Assembly: GCA_910589395.1 (NCBI GenBank) | Contig: CAJUTL010000059.1 | Location: 1 to 11,575, forward strand | Reading direction: 5' to 3' | DNA: 11,575 nucleotides | Origin: an uncultured Oscillospiraceae bacterium | GTDB taxonomy: Bacteria; Bacillota_A; Clostridia; Oscillospirales; Acutalibacteraceae | Part shown: positions 1 to 6,536 of the stretch, one piece after another | Layout of the letters: each line of letters begins with the position of its first letter | How positions within the stretch are numbered: position 1 is the stretch's first letter | Notes under the pieces: model-generated | Seen by the model: only the letters and a program-made list of their open reading frames with translations | Database searches by the model: none | Told to the model about the DNA's origin: nothing | Made by a program: the position numbers and the translations under genes

Positions 1-617
1 TCCTTGTCCCCGCTCATCAGGCCGTTTTCCATGCAGTAGGCCACCGCGGGCTGGGCCCACTTACTGGTCTGCTTTGCCGCCTGCTCCTTTTCGTACTTCT
101 CCTGATATTCCTTCCACTGCTCGTAAGTCACTGCTTCTTCCTCCATTTCCTGTTGTATCATGTTCAAAAACCGCTGCCAGCCCAGGTCTAATGTTCTGTG
201 GGGGCAGTATTTCCCGTCATAGTCCTGGTGCTTCGTTACCTTGTCAAGGCCCCAGCCGTATTGTTTCAGCAGCTGAGCAATCAGCTCCGCCGCGTTTCGC
301 TCCGCCTTTTCAAACCGCTCCCCGCCAGACTTCGACCAGCAGATCTCAATATGGATCCCCTCCATGTTTCCCTCGCCGTGACCGTCCCCGCTGGCCCACG
401 CGTTCCGCTCCAGCGGCAGGCCCTGCACGGCCCCTTTTTCGTCCACGGCATAGTGATAACTCACCTCGTTATCATTGTTCACCATGTAGGTGATCTCACT
501 CAGCGCCGGGGCGTCGTTGGCCGTGTTATGTACCACGATCCGGCTGGGCGTTCGGGTATAGGGGCATTTGAGATCATACCGCCATTTAGGGCAAAGCTCT
601 TTTTGAATAGTTATCAT
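1..617 (-). CDS. N-acetylmuramoyl-L-alanine amidase endolysin, C-terminus cut by window edge
   Basis: Phage endolysin that cuts the bond between muramic acid and the peptide stem of peptidoglycan at the end of infection. Translating the minus strand from the ATG at 617 gives 205 residues before the left edge. The fold is Amidase_2 (T7 lysozyme type): a VVHNTAND motif puts the first zinc ligand at His30, and KHQDYDGKYCPHRT near residues 129-142 supplies His130 and Cys138. Lys136 sits two residues before the cysteine, as in T7 lysozyme. After a charged linker (about 157-184) the segment WAQPAVAYCMENGLMSGDK resembles the start of an SLH-like or related wall-binding repeat; this part is incomplete, so the reading is tentative. 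The start is fixed by GGAGG just upstream and lies two bases after the holin stop, so holin and lysin are co-translated. The class call is firm; the wall-binding part is inference. Confidence 0.88.
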   Translation of the reverse strand, partial: MITIQKELCPKWRYDLKCPYTRTPSRIVVHNTANDAPALSEITYMVNNDNEVSYHYAVDEKGAVQGLPLERNAWASGDGHGEGNMEGIHIEICWSKSGGERFEKAERNAAELIAQLLKQYGWGLDKVTKHQDYDGKYCPHRTLDLGWQRFLNMIQQEMEEEAVTYEQWKEYQEKYEKEQAAKQTSKWAQPAVAYCMENGLMSGDK

Positions 618-619
618 AC

Positions 620-1069
620 CTACTCCTCCTCTCTGTTTCCATCATTGCCCTGCTTTTTCAGGGCTTCCAGCATGTTTTCCAAAAATGCCGGATAGGGCAC
701 GCCCATCAGTCCGATATTTTCCAGAATGGAAAGCCCTTCGTTCGCCACAAAGAACATACACACTGCCGGCCGTACAAAGCTGTGCCCGGTGTAAGCGTCC
801 AGCAGCGCCGCCAGAAATACCAGCAGCAGGATCGCGCATTTTCGCACCAATCCCTTAAATCCCGCCCGGCTTTCCAATGCCCCTGTCTGCGTTTTCCCGG
901 AATTGTGAAATACCCCGGCAACGACTAAACCGGTGATATAGTCCGCCGCCATGCAGCACAGTAATATCTGCAAGGTGATATCCCACCCTCCCAGCAGATT
1001 GGAAAGGGCGCTTCCAATCATTGCCAAAACGCCCAAAACCATATTTTTCATTCGTATTGCCGCTTCCAT
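620..1069 (-). CDS. Phage holin, Holin_4 / TIGR01593-like family
   Basis: Small membrane protein of 149 residues that permeabilises the cytoplasmic membrane and releases or activates the endolysin encoded immediately downstream. Hydrophobic stretches lie at about residues 9-25, 30-53, 76-92 and 98-116. Between them is the conserved-looking polar loop with GALESRAGFKGLVRK, and NEGLSILEN follows near residue 110; both are typical of the clostridial toxin-secretion/lysis holin family. The C-terminal tail is charged (KKQGNDGNREEE), as holin tails usually are. I chose the ATG at 1069 rather than an upstream in-frame start because GGAGGTGCAAA lies directly in front of it. The gene follows a CD1375-like gene by 17 bases and ends two bases before the amidase start, making a lysis cassette. 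Confidence 0.9.
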   Translation of the reverse strand: MEAAIRMKNMVLGVLAMIGSALSNLLGGWDITLQILLCCMAADYITGLVVAGVFHNSGKTQTGALESRAGFKGLVRKCAILLLVFLAALLDAYTGHSFVRPAVCMFFVANEGLSILENIGLMGVPYPAFLENMLEALKKQGNDGNREEE

Positions 1070-1086
1070 TTTGCACCTCCAATTTT

Positions 1087-1212
1087 TTATTCTGCCAGCT
1101 CGCCACAATCAAGAGAGACCAGAAGATCCTTTACCTCCGCTTTCAGCCTGTCCGGCACCTGCGCAAAGGTCTTTTTACCTTTTACGATCAAAGTAGCGTA
1201 TACCACCGCCAT
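1087..1212 (-). CDS. CD1375-like small phage protein, copy 2
   Basis: A 41-residue protein beginning MAVVYATLIVKGKKTFAQVP. It fits the small CD1375 family found between tail-fibre and holin genes in clostridial prophages, whose members share a V-Y-A-x-L-I-x-K-G-x-K-T-x-x-x-V-P core. The family's molecular role is not known to me; position suggests a late gene linked to tail or lysis functions. The start at 1212 is preceded by GGAGGTGCTGGAA. It is a paralogue of the gene at 1387-1262: both are 41 residues, with the same RVYAxLIxKGKKT-type core and a shared VPxxLxxxV region. The C-termini differ (SLDCGELAE here). Confidence 0.78.
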   Translation of the reverse strand: MAVVYATLIVKGKKTFAQVPDRLKAEVKDLLVSLDCGELAE

Positions 1213-1261
1213 TTCCAGCACCTCCTTCCTTAGCAAGAATCCCAAAAGCAGAAATCGCAGG

Positions 1262-1387
1262 CTATTCATTGCCTATAGTCCCCTGCCTGTTCAGTTCCAC
1301 TTGTACCGCCTCTTGCAGAGACTTCGGCACATCGCCCAGCGTTTTCTTTCCCTTGCGGATCAGTTCCGCATACACTCTGGCAATCAT
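1262..1387 (-). CDS. CD1375-like small phage protein, copy 1
   Basis: A 41-residue protein beginning MIARVYAELIRKGKKTLGDV, with VPKSLQEAVQVEL following. It matches the CD1375 small-protein pattern seen near holin genes of clostridial prophages; its biochemical role is unknown. An in-frame upstream extension exists to 1465, but GGAGGAATCAAAT stands directly before the ATG at 1387, and the extension would read through a hairpin-rich leader, so the short form is preferred. It lies 49 bases upstream of its paralogue (copy 2) and downstream of two hairpins that separate it from the 136-residue gene. The tandem pair looks like an old duplication followed by divergence. Confidence 0.78.
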   Translation of the reverse strand: MIARVYAELIRKGKKTLGDVPKSLQEAVQVELNRQGTIGNE

Positions 1388-1416
1388 ATTTGATTCCTCC
1401 TTTTTTTGACGGAATG

Positions 1417-1460
1417 TTTTGCGCTTTTGCTCCGCAAAATCCCGGTTTTTCAAACCGGGA
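1417..1460 (-). terminator. Hairpin pair between 136-residue gene and CD1375-like gene, terminator-like
   Basis: On the minus strand a perfect 9-bp stem (TCCCGGTTT / AAACCGGGA, 1440-1460) with a 3-base loop GAA is followed by TTTTGCGG. This is compatible with a weak intrinsic terminator or attenuator. Directly after it a second stem, TTTTGCG/CGCAAAA (1417-1423 and 1433-1439), can form. The U-tract is only four bases, so partial read-through into the lysis genes is likely. Confidence 0.45.
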
Positions 1461-1475
1461 AGCAAAACTTCCAGA

Positions 1476-1502
1476 AGGCTGAAAAATTCTATTTTTCAGC
1501 CT
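1476..1502. repeat. Perfect 12-bp inverted repeat with 3-base loop over a stop codon
   Basis: The arms AGGCTGAAAAAT and ATTTTTCAGCCT (1476-1487, 1491-1502) are fully complementary around a TCT loop. The right arm contains the last codons and stop (1496-1498) of the minus-strand 136-residue gene. On the plus strand it is followed by TTTT; on the minus strand there is no good U-run. It may form an mRNA 3' stem or simply be a hairpin created by strand switching during replication. Confidence 0.6.
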
Positions 1503-1906
1503 TTTTCCATTGCCTCATACATATCGCACAAGGCCATTTGCAGATCCGTGACCTGCTGTTCCAGCGCTGCGGCCCGCTCTTCCGGGGTGGGTTTACTCAG
1601 CTCCGCTTCATAGGCGGCTTGTCCCATCTCAAAAATTCTGACAGCTTCGGCATAAGGATTTTTCACATCAGCTACTTCGATCCCATCCAACCATTCGTAA
1701 TCAGCAGTATTTAGCTTTAAAATCTCACCGTGAAATCGCTCTGCGATATTGTGTGCCCAAGGTTCAGTATTGCAATACTGAACCTTATCCTCTATTGTGC
1801 TGACAATATTTCCGTCTTCAGCAACATGAAGGAGTTTTTCCTGATAAGAAACAGAATACCGGTCAATATGTATCGTTCTCCCGTTTAAAGAAAAAGGATA
1901 TTCCAT
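1496..1906 (-). CDS. Hypothetical phage late protein, 136 residues, coiled-coil C-terminus
   Basis: Not assigned to a named family. The N-terminal part (MEYPFSLNGRTIHIDRYSVSY and on, to about residue 90) looks like a compact mixed fold. The C-terminal part, with PTPEERAAALEQQVTDLQMALCDMYEAMEKG, is a charged amphipathic helix that should form a coiled coil. Similar C-termini occur on small proteins placed just after tail-fibre genes in Gram-positive phages, where they are annotated as hypothetical or as XkdW-like/fibre accessory proteins. It starts 9 bases after the stop of the fibre gene, and GGAGGCAAAA precedes the ATG, so it is translated as part of the same operon. A fibre chaperone or fibre-tip partner is the best guess from context only. 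Confidence 0.75.
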   Translation of the reverse strand: MEYPFSLNGRTIHIDRYSVSYQEKLLHVAEDGNIVSTIEDKVQYCNTEPWAHNIAERFHGEILKLNTADYEWLDGIEVADVKNPYAEAVRIFEMGQAAYEAELSKPTPEERAAALEQQVTDLQMALCDMYEAMEKG

Positions 1907-1915
1907 TTTTGCCTC

Positions 1916-3523
1916 CTACTCGGTTTTGTTCCCAATGATAGTGTTTGTACTCCCTCCACGATTGTTTATGCTCCCCCCAAAGGCGGCGTTGTAGGCCACC
2001 ATGTTTTGCTTTCCCGCAGAAGTGATATCAATCGCATAAGTATTCAGGTATTTGGTTTTTGGGTGTACGACATTTCCCAAGATCACGCACCTGGTTCCTG
2101 AAATTTCAACTGGGCAGTCGGTTTCTTTACTTGCTTGGATATAATTACCCGTAACGATTTGATCTTCCCCGCCTACACGGAGACTGGAAGACATAAAAAC
2201 ATTCCCGCTGATCACAGAATCAAGCTCACGGGTAGTGGAGCTGCCACTGTAATCGAATATATTGTTGCTAATTGTATTTACATACCCATTATAAAGATCA
2301 AACCCAGCATCGCAGCTCACAAACACATTATTGCAAATCACGTTCCAGCCAAATGCCCCCTCTAACGCCTTGTGAAATTCTCGAAATTGGATGTTCTGAA
2401 ATACGGAATCCAATATGAGATGGCCAGTTATACCAACACCGGCCGGATATTGGGAGCGTTTCGATACTAACATGAGATCACAAATTTTAGAATTGCTCGA
2501 ACCTGAAGTAACACGTATAAGAGGTCCGTCAAATTTCAGATTCAACTGAGAAGAGCAGCCATTTCCTCGCATTGTCACTTGCTTGGGGGAGGAAAGCTGG
2601 ATCGTACTTGTAATATTGTAAGCACCTGAAAGGATCAGGATTTCTCCCCCTGTTCCGGGAAGTGTCTGGATCGCGGCATTGATTTCCTCCTGATCGTCTA
2701 CCCCATCACAGAGATAATCACAGTCTGTTTCTGTCCAGCCAGCCGTGCTGGTGCCAATAACAAAAGTACAGAATTGTTTTGACACATCGGACAGTTGTTC
2801 TGCCGGAACTTTTCCCTCTATCAGATCCGCCTTCCCGCTTTGCAGAGCCGCTACCTCTGTCATTACACTGCTTACATCGGTATTTTCAAGCTCACTTATC
2901 AGTTGAACCGCCCGATCTCCTTGCGCCTTGGCATATTCTCCTTGGGTCTGAGCGGCAGAGGCCGTCTCCTGAGCCATTTCCGCTGCGGTATTCGCCACTT
3001 CCTTTGATTCTTGCGCGGACTGCGCGGCCGCATTAGCCTGCTCTGCCGCAGCATCTGCCGCTTCCCTTGATTCTTGTGCAGATTGCGTAGCCGCATTGGC
3101 TCGTTCAGCTTCCCTATTGGCTCGCTCTGCCGCGATATTTGCCGTTCTTTCTGCCGCTTCTGCTTTCCCCTTGGCTTCTACTGCCTCGCCTGCAGCCAAC
3201 TCCGCATTCTGAGCCGCTGTGTTTGCCAATGCTGCCACGGTCTGCACCGCCTGTGCCTTTTCCTCCGCCAGCTTCGCCGCATCCTCAGCGGCCTTTCCCT
3301 GCGTTTCCAAAAGCTCCCGCAGGGCGGTAAATTCCTCTAAGGTGTGCCATTCCTCTGAGGTGTCGTGCTTCCACTGCAATTCCCCGTTTTCATAGCGCAT
3401 TTCCACATTTGCGCCATGCAGGGAATCCAGCCATTCTTCTTCTGTTCCGGGATAGCCCCGCTTTACAGCCAACCCGTAAGCCGAAAGATAATATCCCTTC
3501 CAGCCGGGAGTTCCGTTTACCAT
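1916..3523 (-). CDS. Tail fibre / tailspike with coiled-coil stalk and pectate-lyase-like beta-helix
   Basis: A 535-residue receptor-binding or carbohydrate-processing spike. The N-terminus (NGTPGWKGYYLSAYGLAVKRGYPGTEEEWLDSLHG) is the short G-x-x-G, EEEWL-type module common at the start of Gram-positive phage fibres. About residues 75-205 are an Ala/Glu/Gln-rich trimeric coiled-coil stalk containing two 21-residue repeats (15 of 21 identical). About residues 252-290, with CDYLCDGVDDQEEINAAIQ, open a pectate_lyase_3-like right-handed beta-helix that runs to the C-terminus with many N-x-I/V-x-x-N turns. The ATG at 3523 overlaps the stop of the preceding connector gene (ATGGTAA), implying translational coupling. 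An upstream in-frame start at 3580 would overlap that gene by 64 bases and is less likely. Enzyme activity versus pure binding cannot be decided. Confidence 0.85.
   Translation of the reverse strand: MVNGTPGWKGYYLSAYGLAVKRGYPGTEEEWLDSLHGANVEMRYENGELQWKHDTSEEWHTLEEFTALRELLETQGKAAEDAAKLAEEKAQAVQTVAALANTAAQNAELAAGEAVEAKGKAEAAERTANIAAERANREAERANAATQSAQESREAADAAAEQANAAAQSAQESKEVANTAAEMAQETASAAQTQGEYAKAQGDRAVQLISELENTDVSSVMTEVAALQSGKADLIEGKVPAEQLSDVSKQFCTFVIGTSTAGWTETDCDYLCDGVDDQEEINAAIQTLPGTGGEILILSGAYNITSTIQLSSPKQVTMRGNGCSSQLNLKFDGPLIRVTSGSSNSKICDLMLVSKRSQYPAGVGITGHLILDSVFQNIQFREFHKALEGAFGWNVICNNVFVSCDAGFDLYNGYVNTISNNIFDYSGSSTTRELDSVISGNVFMSSSLRVGGEDQIVTGNYIQASKETDCPVEISGTRCVILGNVVHPKTKYLNTYAIDITSAGKQNMVAYNAAFGGSINNRGGSTNTIIGNKTE
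2975..3100 (-). repeat. Two tandem 63-bp repeats encoding coiled-coil stalk units
   Basis: Minus-strand codons 3100-3038 and 3037-2975 encode two 21-residue units, ANAATQSAQESREAADAAAE(Q) and ANAAAQSAQESKEVANTAAE(M), identical at 15 positions. Twenty-one residues is three heptads, so gain or loss of a unit would change stalk length without breaking the coil. Confidence 0.75.
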
Positions 3524-3888
3524 ACGCCGTTTTCCCCTTCCACATTGGTGTCCGCCGGGCGGTAAGCCCCCGCGAACCACCGCATAAATTCTGAAAATTC
3601 CGTGTTGAACATCTGCATGCTGTTCTGGTATTTGTTATATTCACCGTTGGCAAAGTCGATCATGGCGTAAAGATAGGAGAGATACAGCTTATCGTGGGGC
3701 TTTTCCACCAACAGCTCCGTGTTTTTATCCGCCGGAAGAGCGTACCGCACGATCTCCACCGGCGCAAATAGAAACACCTGGGTCTGCACCATTCCCTCGC
3801 AGTCGTTCAGCCACTGTAATTTCTGCTCCTCGGTGTAAGCGTTGGGCTTTACCCTGTCTGTAAATTCCATCACTTCTTTTATTTTCAC
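3517..3888 (-). CDS. Head-tail connector-like phage protein
   Basis: A 123-residue protein beginning VKIKEVMEFTDRVKPNAYTE, with KLQWLNDCEGMV, then a PHDKLYLSYLYAMIDFANGEYNKYQNSMQMFN segment. Proteins with KPNAY-x-x-x-x-KL-x-WL and a YLYAxIDxxNGExxxYxNSMxMFN helix occur directly after the capsid gene of many clostridial phages and are usually taken as head-completion or head-tail adaptor proteins. The family assignment rests on this pattern and on position. I chose the GTG at 3888 because AAAGGGGGAAATCT lies in front of it; the longer frame from 3960 would begin inside a GC hairpin and has no matching ribosome site. Its stop overlaps the fibre start. In a complete tailed phage further connector and tail genes would follow; here the fibre comes directly. 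Confidence 0.72.
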   Translation of the reverse strand: MKIKEVMEFTDRVKPNAYTEEQKLQWLNDCEGMVQTQVFLFAPVEIVRYALPADKNTELLVEKPHDKLYLSYLYAMIDFANGEYNKYQNSMQMFNTEFSEFMRWFAGAYRPADTNVEGENGVW

Positions 3889-3912
3889 AGATTTCCCCCT
3901 TTCCCATGATGG

Positions 3913-3951
3913 GCGGCTGGGCCGCCGGTTTTGCTCCGGCGGCCCAGCCGC
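3913..3951. repeat. Perfect 16-bp GC hairpin after the capsid gene
   Basis: Arms 3913-3928 and 3936-3951 (GCGGCTGGGCCGCCGG and its exact complement) flank a 7-base loop. It lies in the 113-base gap between the major capsid gene and the connector gene. In the direction of transcription no U-tract follows, so it is not a classic leftward terminator. On the plus strand TTTTCTC follows, so it could stop antisense transcription. A 3' mRNA-stabilising stem for the abundant capsid message is a reasonable inference. Confidence 0.7.
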
Positions 3952-4001
3952 TTTTCTCATGAAAAATTGTGATTTGGTTCGGCGTTACGCCATGAATGCC
4001 A

Positions 4002-5012
4002 TTATGCCCCCAGCAGCTTATCGCCGCCGGTCACTCCGCCGCAGGCCGCGAACCGCCAGTCGTTAAACCCGGCGGTAAAGCGGGCGTAGCCCTGCCACAC
4101 GTTGGCGTCGTTGCCCTCGTCGATCCGGCTTCTCACCTCAAGCTTTGTGCGGTCCAGCCAAATGGCCCCGCCGTAGTCCTCGTTATAGCGGCTGTCAAGC
4201 AGCACCCAGGGGGAAGCACCCGCGGTGAGGTACTGGTTCAAATAAGGCCATACGATCACGTTCCACCGCCCGTACTGGTAGTTGAAGCCGTTGTTGGCGG
4301 TATCGGGATCCTTGTCCGCTCCGATGGCCGCAAACACCGCCTTTTTCAGGGCGTACTGGTTGGGAATCAGAATGGTGTCCGGAGCCACGTCCAGCACCTC
4401 GTTGTTGTCTCCCCGGAAATTCTGCATGGCGGTCTCCACCGCGGCCAGCGCGTCGTTGCTGAAGGCGTCGGAAAACAGGTTACCCTGAAGCTTTCCGGAA
4501 ACCTTTGCCGGGTGGCTCTTATCGAACAGCTTCTTGCCGTCCGCCGCCGTGGTGGAAAAGGATTTCCCCTGGAAATTCACTTCCGTCTTTCCCGCCATGG
4601 CGCCGCCCAGCAGCGCCGCGCCGAACTTTTCCCTGGTACGGTGATACGAGGTGATAAACGCCGAGGGCTGCTTCTTCAGGTCGGTGACCTTCGCGTCCTC
4701 CACGATCTCCCGAGACAGGGAAAAGCTGTTTTTCCAGGTCATGTTCTCCAGGAACTTGTCGTATCCCTCCTGCATGCCGTCCACGGGATATTCCCCGTTT
4801 TCGCCTACAGGCTGGAAGCCCTCCATGGCCGTCATGGTGGTGAGCTTCTCTCCGAAATGCTTGGAAACCTCCATGCTGAACAGCTTTTTCAGCATGCTCT
4901 CCTGCTCAAAGGCCTCGCCCCGCTTCTCCAGAAAAAGCCGGATCGGCGCCTGAGATTTTCCGAAAATAGAATCCTGAAGGCCAGCGCCCTCAGTGAATGT
5001 AATATTTGCCAT
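4002..5012 (-). CDS. Major capsid protein, HK97 fold, Mu gpT-like
   Basis: A 336-residue shell protein that assembles into the icosahedral head. It starts MANITFTEGAGLQDSIFGKS. An N-terminal helical segment (about 25-60) is followed by the FQPVGENGEYPVDGMQEGYDKFLENMTWKNSFSLSREIVED region, which matches the E-loop/P-domain pattern, and an A-domain-like C-terminal half with LIPNQYALKKAVFA, SPWVLLDSRYNEDYGGAIWLD and YARFTAGFNDWRFAACGG. The last segment is typical of Mu gpT-type heads in Bacillota phages. The length suits the family. The ATG at 5012 is preceded by GGGAGGAATTTTA; a TTG 15 bases upstream lies in the ribosome site itself. It follows scaffold and decoration genes in the usual head order and is separated from the next gene by a GC hairpin. 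Confidence 0.9.
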   Translation of the reverse strand: MANITFTEGAGLQDSIFGKSQAPIRLFLEKRGEAFEQESMLKKLFSMEVSKHFGEKLTTMTAMEGFQPVGENGEYPVDGMQEGYDKFLENMTWKNSFSLSREIVEDAKVTDLKKQPSAFITSYHRTREKFGAALLGGAMAGKTEVNFQGKSFSTTAADGKKLFDKSHPAKVSGKLQGNLFSDAFSNDALAAVETAMQNFRGDNNEVLDVAPDTILIPNQYALKKAVFAAIGADKDPDTANNGFNYQYGRWNVIVWPYLNQYLTAGASPWVLLDSRYNEDYGGAIWLDRTKLEVRSRIDEGNDANVWQGYARFTAGFNDWRFAACGGVTGGDKLLGA

Positions 5013-5106
5013 TAAAATTCCTCCCAAATTTTATATCGTTGCCTTTCATGGTCGGGCAGCGGAAAAGAACAGCTGTACTCCTTTCTCTGCTTCCTCCGCG
5101 TTTTCA

Positions 5107-5514
5107 TTACTGGGCGGTCGAAGCAGCCGCTTCTGTCTTCCCCAGACGGAAGCGAGTTCTTTCGCTGTCGGTATACACGATTTCCGCCGGGCCGCCCGCC
5201 GCGGCGCTCAGCCCGCAGCCATCGATTTTCAGCTGTACCTTGTCTCCCACAGCCGCGGTAAAGCCTGCGGGGGTCTCCGTCTCAAAAATGATATCCGCCG
5301 CCGCCCGGATCACCGGGATCAGCTCGCCCGCCGTACAGGCTTTGCTTCTTTCCGTCATGCTCAGGTAAAGAGGCGTGTCGGCCCCCGCCGCCACCGCCAG
5401 CTTACCGGCTGTCAGCTTCAGTGCCATTCCCGTTTTCGGCGTGATGGCCCCGCTGGGCAGATATTCCAGCCCGGGCACCCTGCCGCTGTCTGTTTGATAG
5501 ATCAAAATTGCCAT
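5107..5514 (-). CDS. Capsid decoration / head fibre-like protein
   Basis: A 135-residue protein starting MAILIYQTDSGRVPGLEYLP. The pattern GMALKLTAGKLAVAAGADTPLYLSM, AGELIPVIRAAADIIFETE, then VGDKVQLKIDG and AEIVYTD is that of the small beta-rich proteins encoded between scaffold and major capsid genes in clostridial phages. These are commonly taken as decoration proteins that bind the outside of the shell. The final residues (EAAASTAQ) form a flexible tail. ATG 5514 is chosen over the ATG at 5532 because AAAGGAGAAGAAGC directly precedes it. Spacing to the capsid gene is 94 bases with no gene in between. Function is inferred from pattern and position. Confidence 0.75.
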   Translation of the reverse strand: MAILIYQTDSGRVPGLEYLPSGAITPKTGMALKLTAGKLAVAAGADTPLYLSMTERSKACTAGELIPVIRAAADIIFETETPAGFTAAVGDKVQLKIDGCGLSAAAGGPAEIVYTDSERTRFRLGKTEAAASTAQ

Positions 5515-5550
5515 GCTTCTTCTCCTTTTCATCGTGATTTTCTGACTTCT

Positions 5551-6357
5551 TTAACGTTTCACATAGTCGTTATAGTGGGCCTGGATCTCCGCACCGGTCA
5601 CATTGGGCAGCAGCATGCGGTATTCCTCCGCGATATCCGCCGGTACCCGCATAGCGCCGCTGCCCCGGGATTCGCTCTGCCGCATATGATCCTTTCCGCT
5701 GATTTGATTTAAGGCCGCCTGCCGGGTAGCGTCTGCCGCCCGGCGGGAAAGGGCGTCAAAATTGACCAGTTTATAGGCCTCCGGCAGGGACAAGCCCTTT
5801 TCCACCAGACGGCAGATCTGCGGATATTCCGGCCGCCGGGACAGATCCTCCAGCCCCTTCACCGTGGGATCCAGCGTTTTTACCGTGTTCAGATCCATCT
5901 CCAGCCTGGCCTTGACCCCCTCCGCCACCGCTCTCTGGGTATCACTTTGGGAGAACCTTCCCTTCGGAGACTCCTCCGAAAAGCTCTGATACGGCTGGCC
6001 CCTCTGTCCCTGATAACCGGCAGGCACATTTTGACCGCCGGCATCTCCGCCGGGATAAGGGGTCTGCAGCCCGGCGGAAGCGATCCTTTCCTTCAGCTCT
6101 TTTTCCATTTTTCGCCGGGCTTCCTGCTGAGCCCTTCGCCGGATCGCCGCATATCGGGCGTTTTCTTCCGGGCTCTGCCCGTCGTTTTCCTTCTTTTTCT
6201 CCGTGGCCTGCTCCTTTGCGGGTGCGGCGAGCTCCCGTTCTTTTTCGCCTTCCGCGCCTTCCCGGGGTTCGGGCGCCGCGACCTCCCCGTTTTCGCCTGC
6301 CGCTCCGGTGCTTTCCGGTGCTTCTACCCCAAGCGCTTCATAATAATCAAGCTCCAT
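5551..6357 (-). CDS. Capsid scaffolding protein
   Basis: A 268-residue, highly charged and probably mostly helical or disordered protein, placed just upstream of decoration and capsid genes, as phage scaffolds are. It starts MELDYYEALGVEAPESTGAA. About residues 15-60 are a low-complexity Glu/Pro/Ala/Lys region. About 65-95 (ENARYAAIRRRAQQEARRKMEKELKERI) form a strong amphipathic helix, and 95-130 are Gly/Gln-rich. The C-terminal part has LEDLSRRPEYPQICRLVEKGLSLPEAYKLVNFDAL, a motif frequent in scaffolds of clostridial siphophages, and ends basic (YNDYVKR), which would suit capsid binding. GGAGGAAAATGAGTT precedes the ATG. Its leader contains five hairpin repeats. The call is strong by context and composition. 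Confidence 0.82.
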   Translation of the reverse strand: MELDYYEALGVEAPESTGAAGENGEVAAPEPREGAEGEKERELAAPAKEQATEKKKENDGQSPEENARYAAIRRRAQQEARRKMEKELKERIASAGLQTPYPGGDAGGQNVPAGYQGQRGQPYQSFSEESPKGRFSQSDTQRAVAEGVKARLEMDLNTVKTLDPTVKGLEDLSRRPEYPQICRLVEKGLSLPEAYKLVNFDALSRRAADATRQAALNQISGKDHMRQSESRGSGAMRVPADIAEEYRMLLPNVTGAEIQAHYNDYVKR

Positions 6358-6376
6358 AACTCATTTTCCTCCTGAT

Positions 6377-6536
6377 GCTTGCAATGCGAAGACATTGCAA
6401 GTGTTTTTGCTTGCAATACGAAGACATTGCAAGTGTTTTTGCTTGCAATACGAAGACATTGCAAGTGTTTTTGCTTGCAATGCGAAGACATTGCAAGTGT
6501 TTTTGCTTGCAATGCGAAGACATTGCAAGCATTTTG
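6377..6536. repeat. Five tandem 32-bp hairpin repeats (8-8-8-8 architecture)
   Basis: Units begin at 6377, 6409, 6441, 6473 and 6505, exactly 32 bp apart. Allowing for the leading base, each has the arm CTTGCAAT, an 8-base loop (GCGAAGAC in units 1, 4 and 5; ACGAAGAC in units 2 and 3), the complementary arm ATTGCAAG, and an 8-base spacer TGTTTTTG. The last spacer is altered to CATTTTGA. All ten arms are identical. In minus-strand RNA, the sense of the phage operon, each unit forms a stem of at least 8 bp that a G-C pair extends in units 1, 4 and 5 and a G-U pair in units 2 and 3. The array lies 20 bases upstream of the scaffold ATG. Period 32 is about three DNA helical turns. Confidence 0.97.

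Noticed and set aside
198..695. A 165-codon plus-strand frame
   Set aside because: It is antisense to the amidase and holin, whose motifs and ribosome sites are clear.
3996..5015. A 339-codon open frame on the plus strand
   Set aside because: It is exactly antisense to the major capsid gene, has no phage or enzyme motif and a low-complexity composition typical of the reverse frame of GC-rich coding DNA.
6377..6536. CRISPR array
   Set aside because: The spacers are 8 bp and constant, and there are no unique spacers, leader or cas genes. It is a plain tandem repeat of hairpins.
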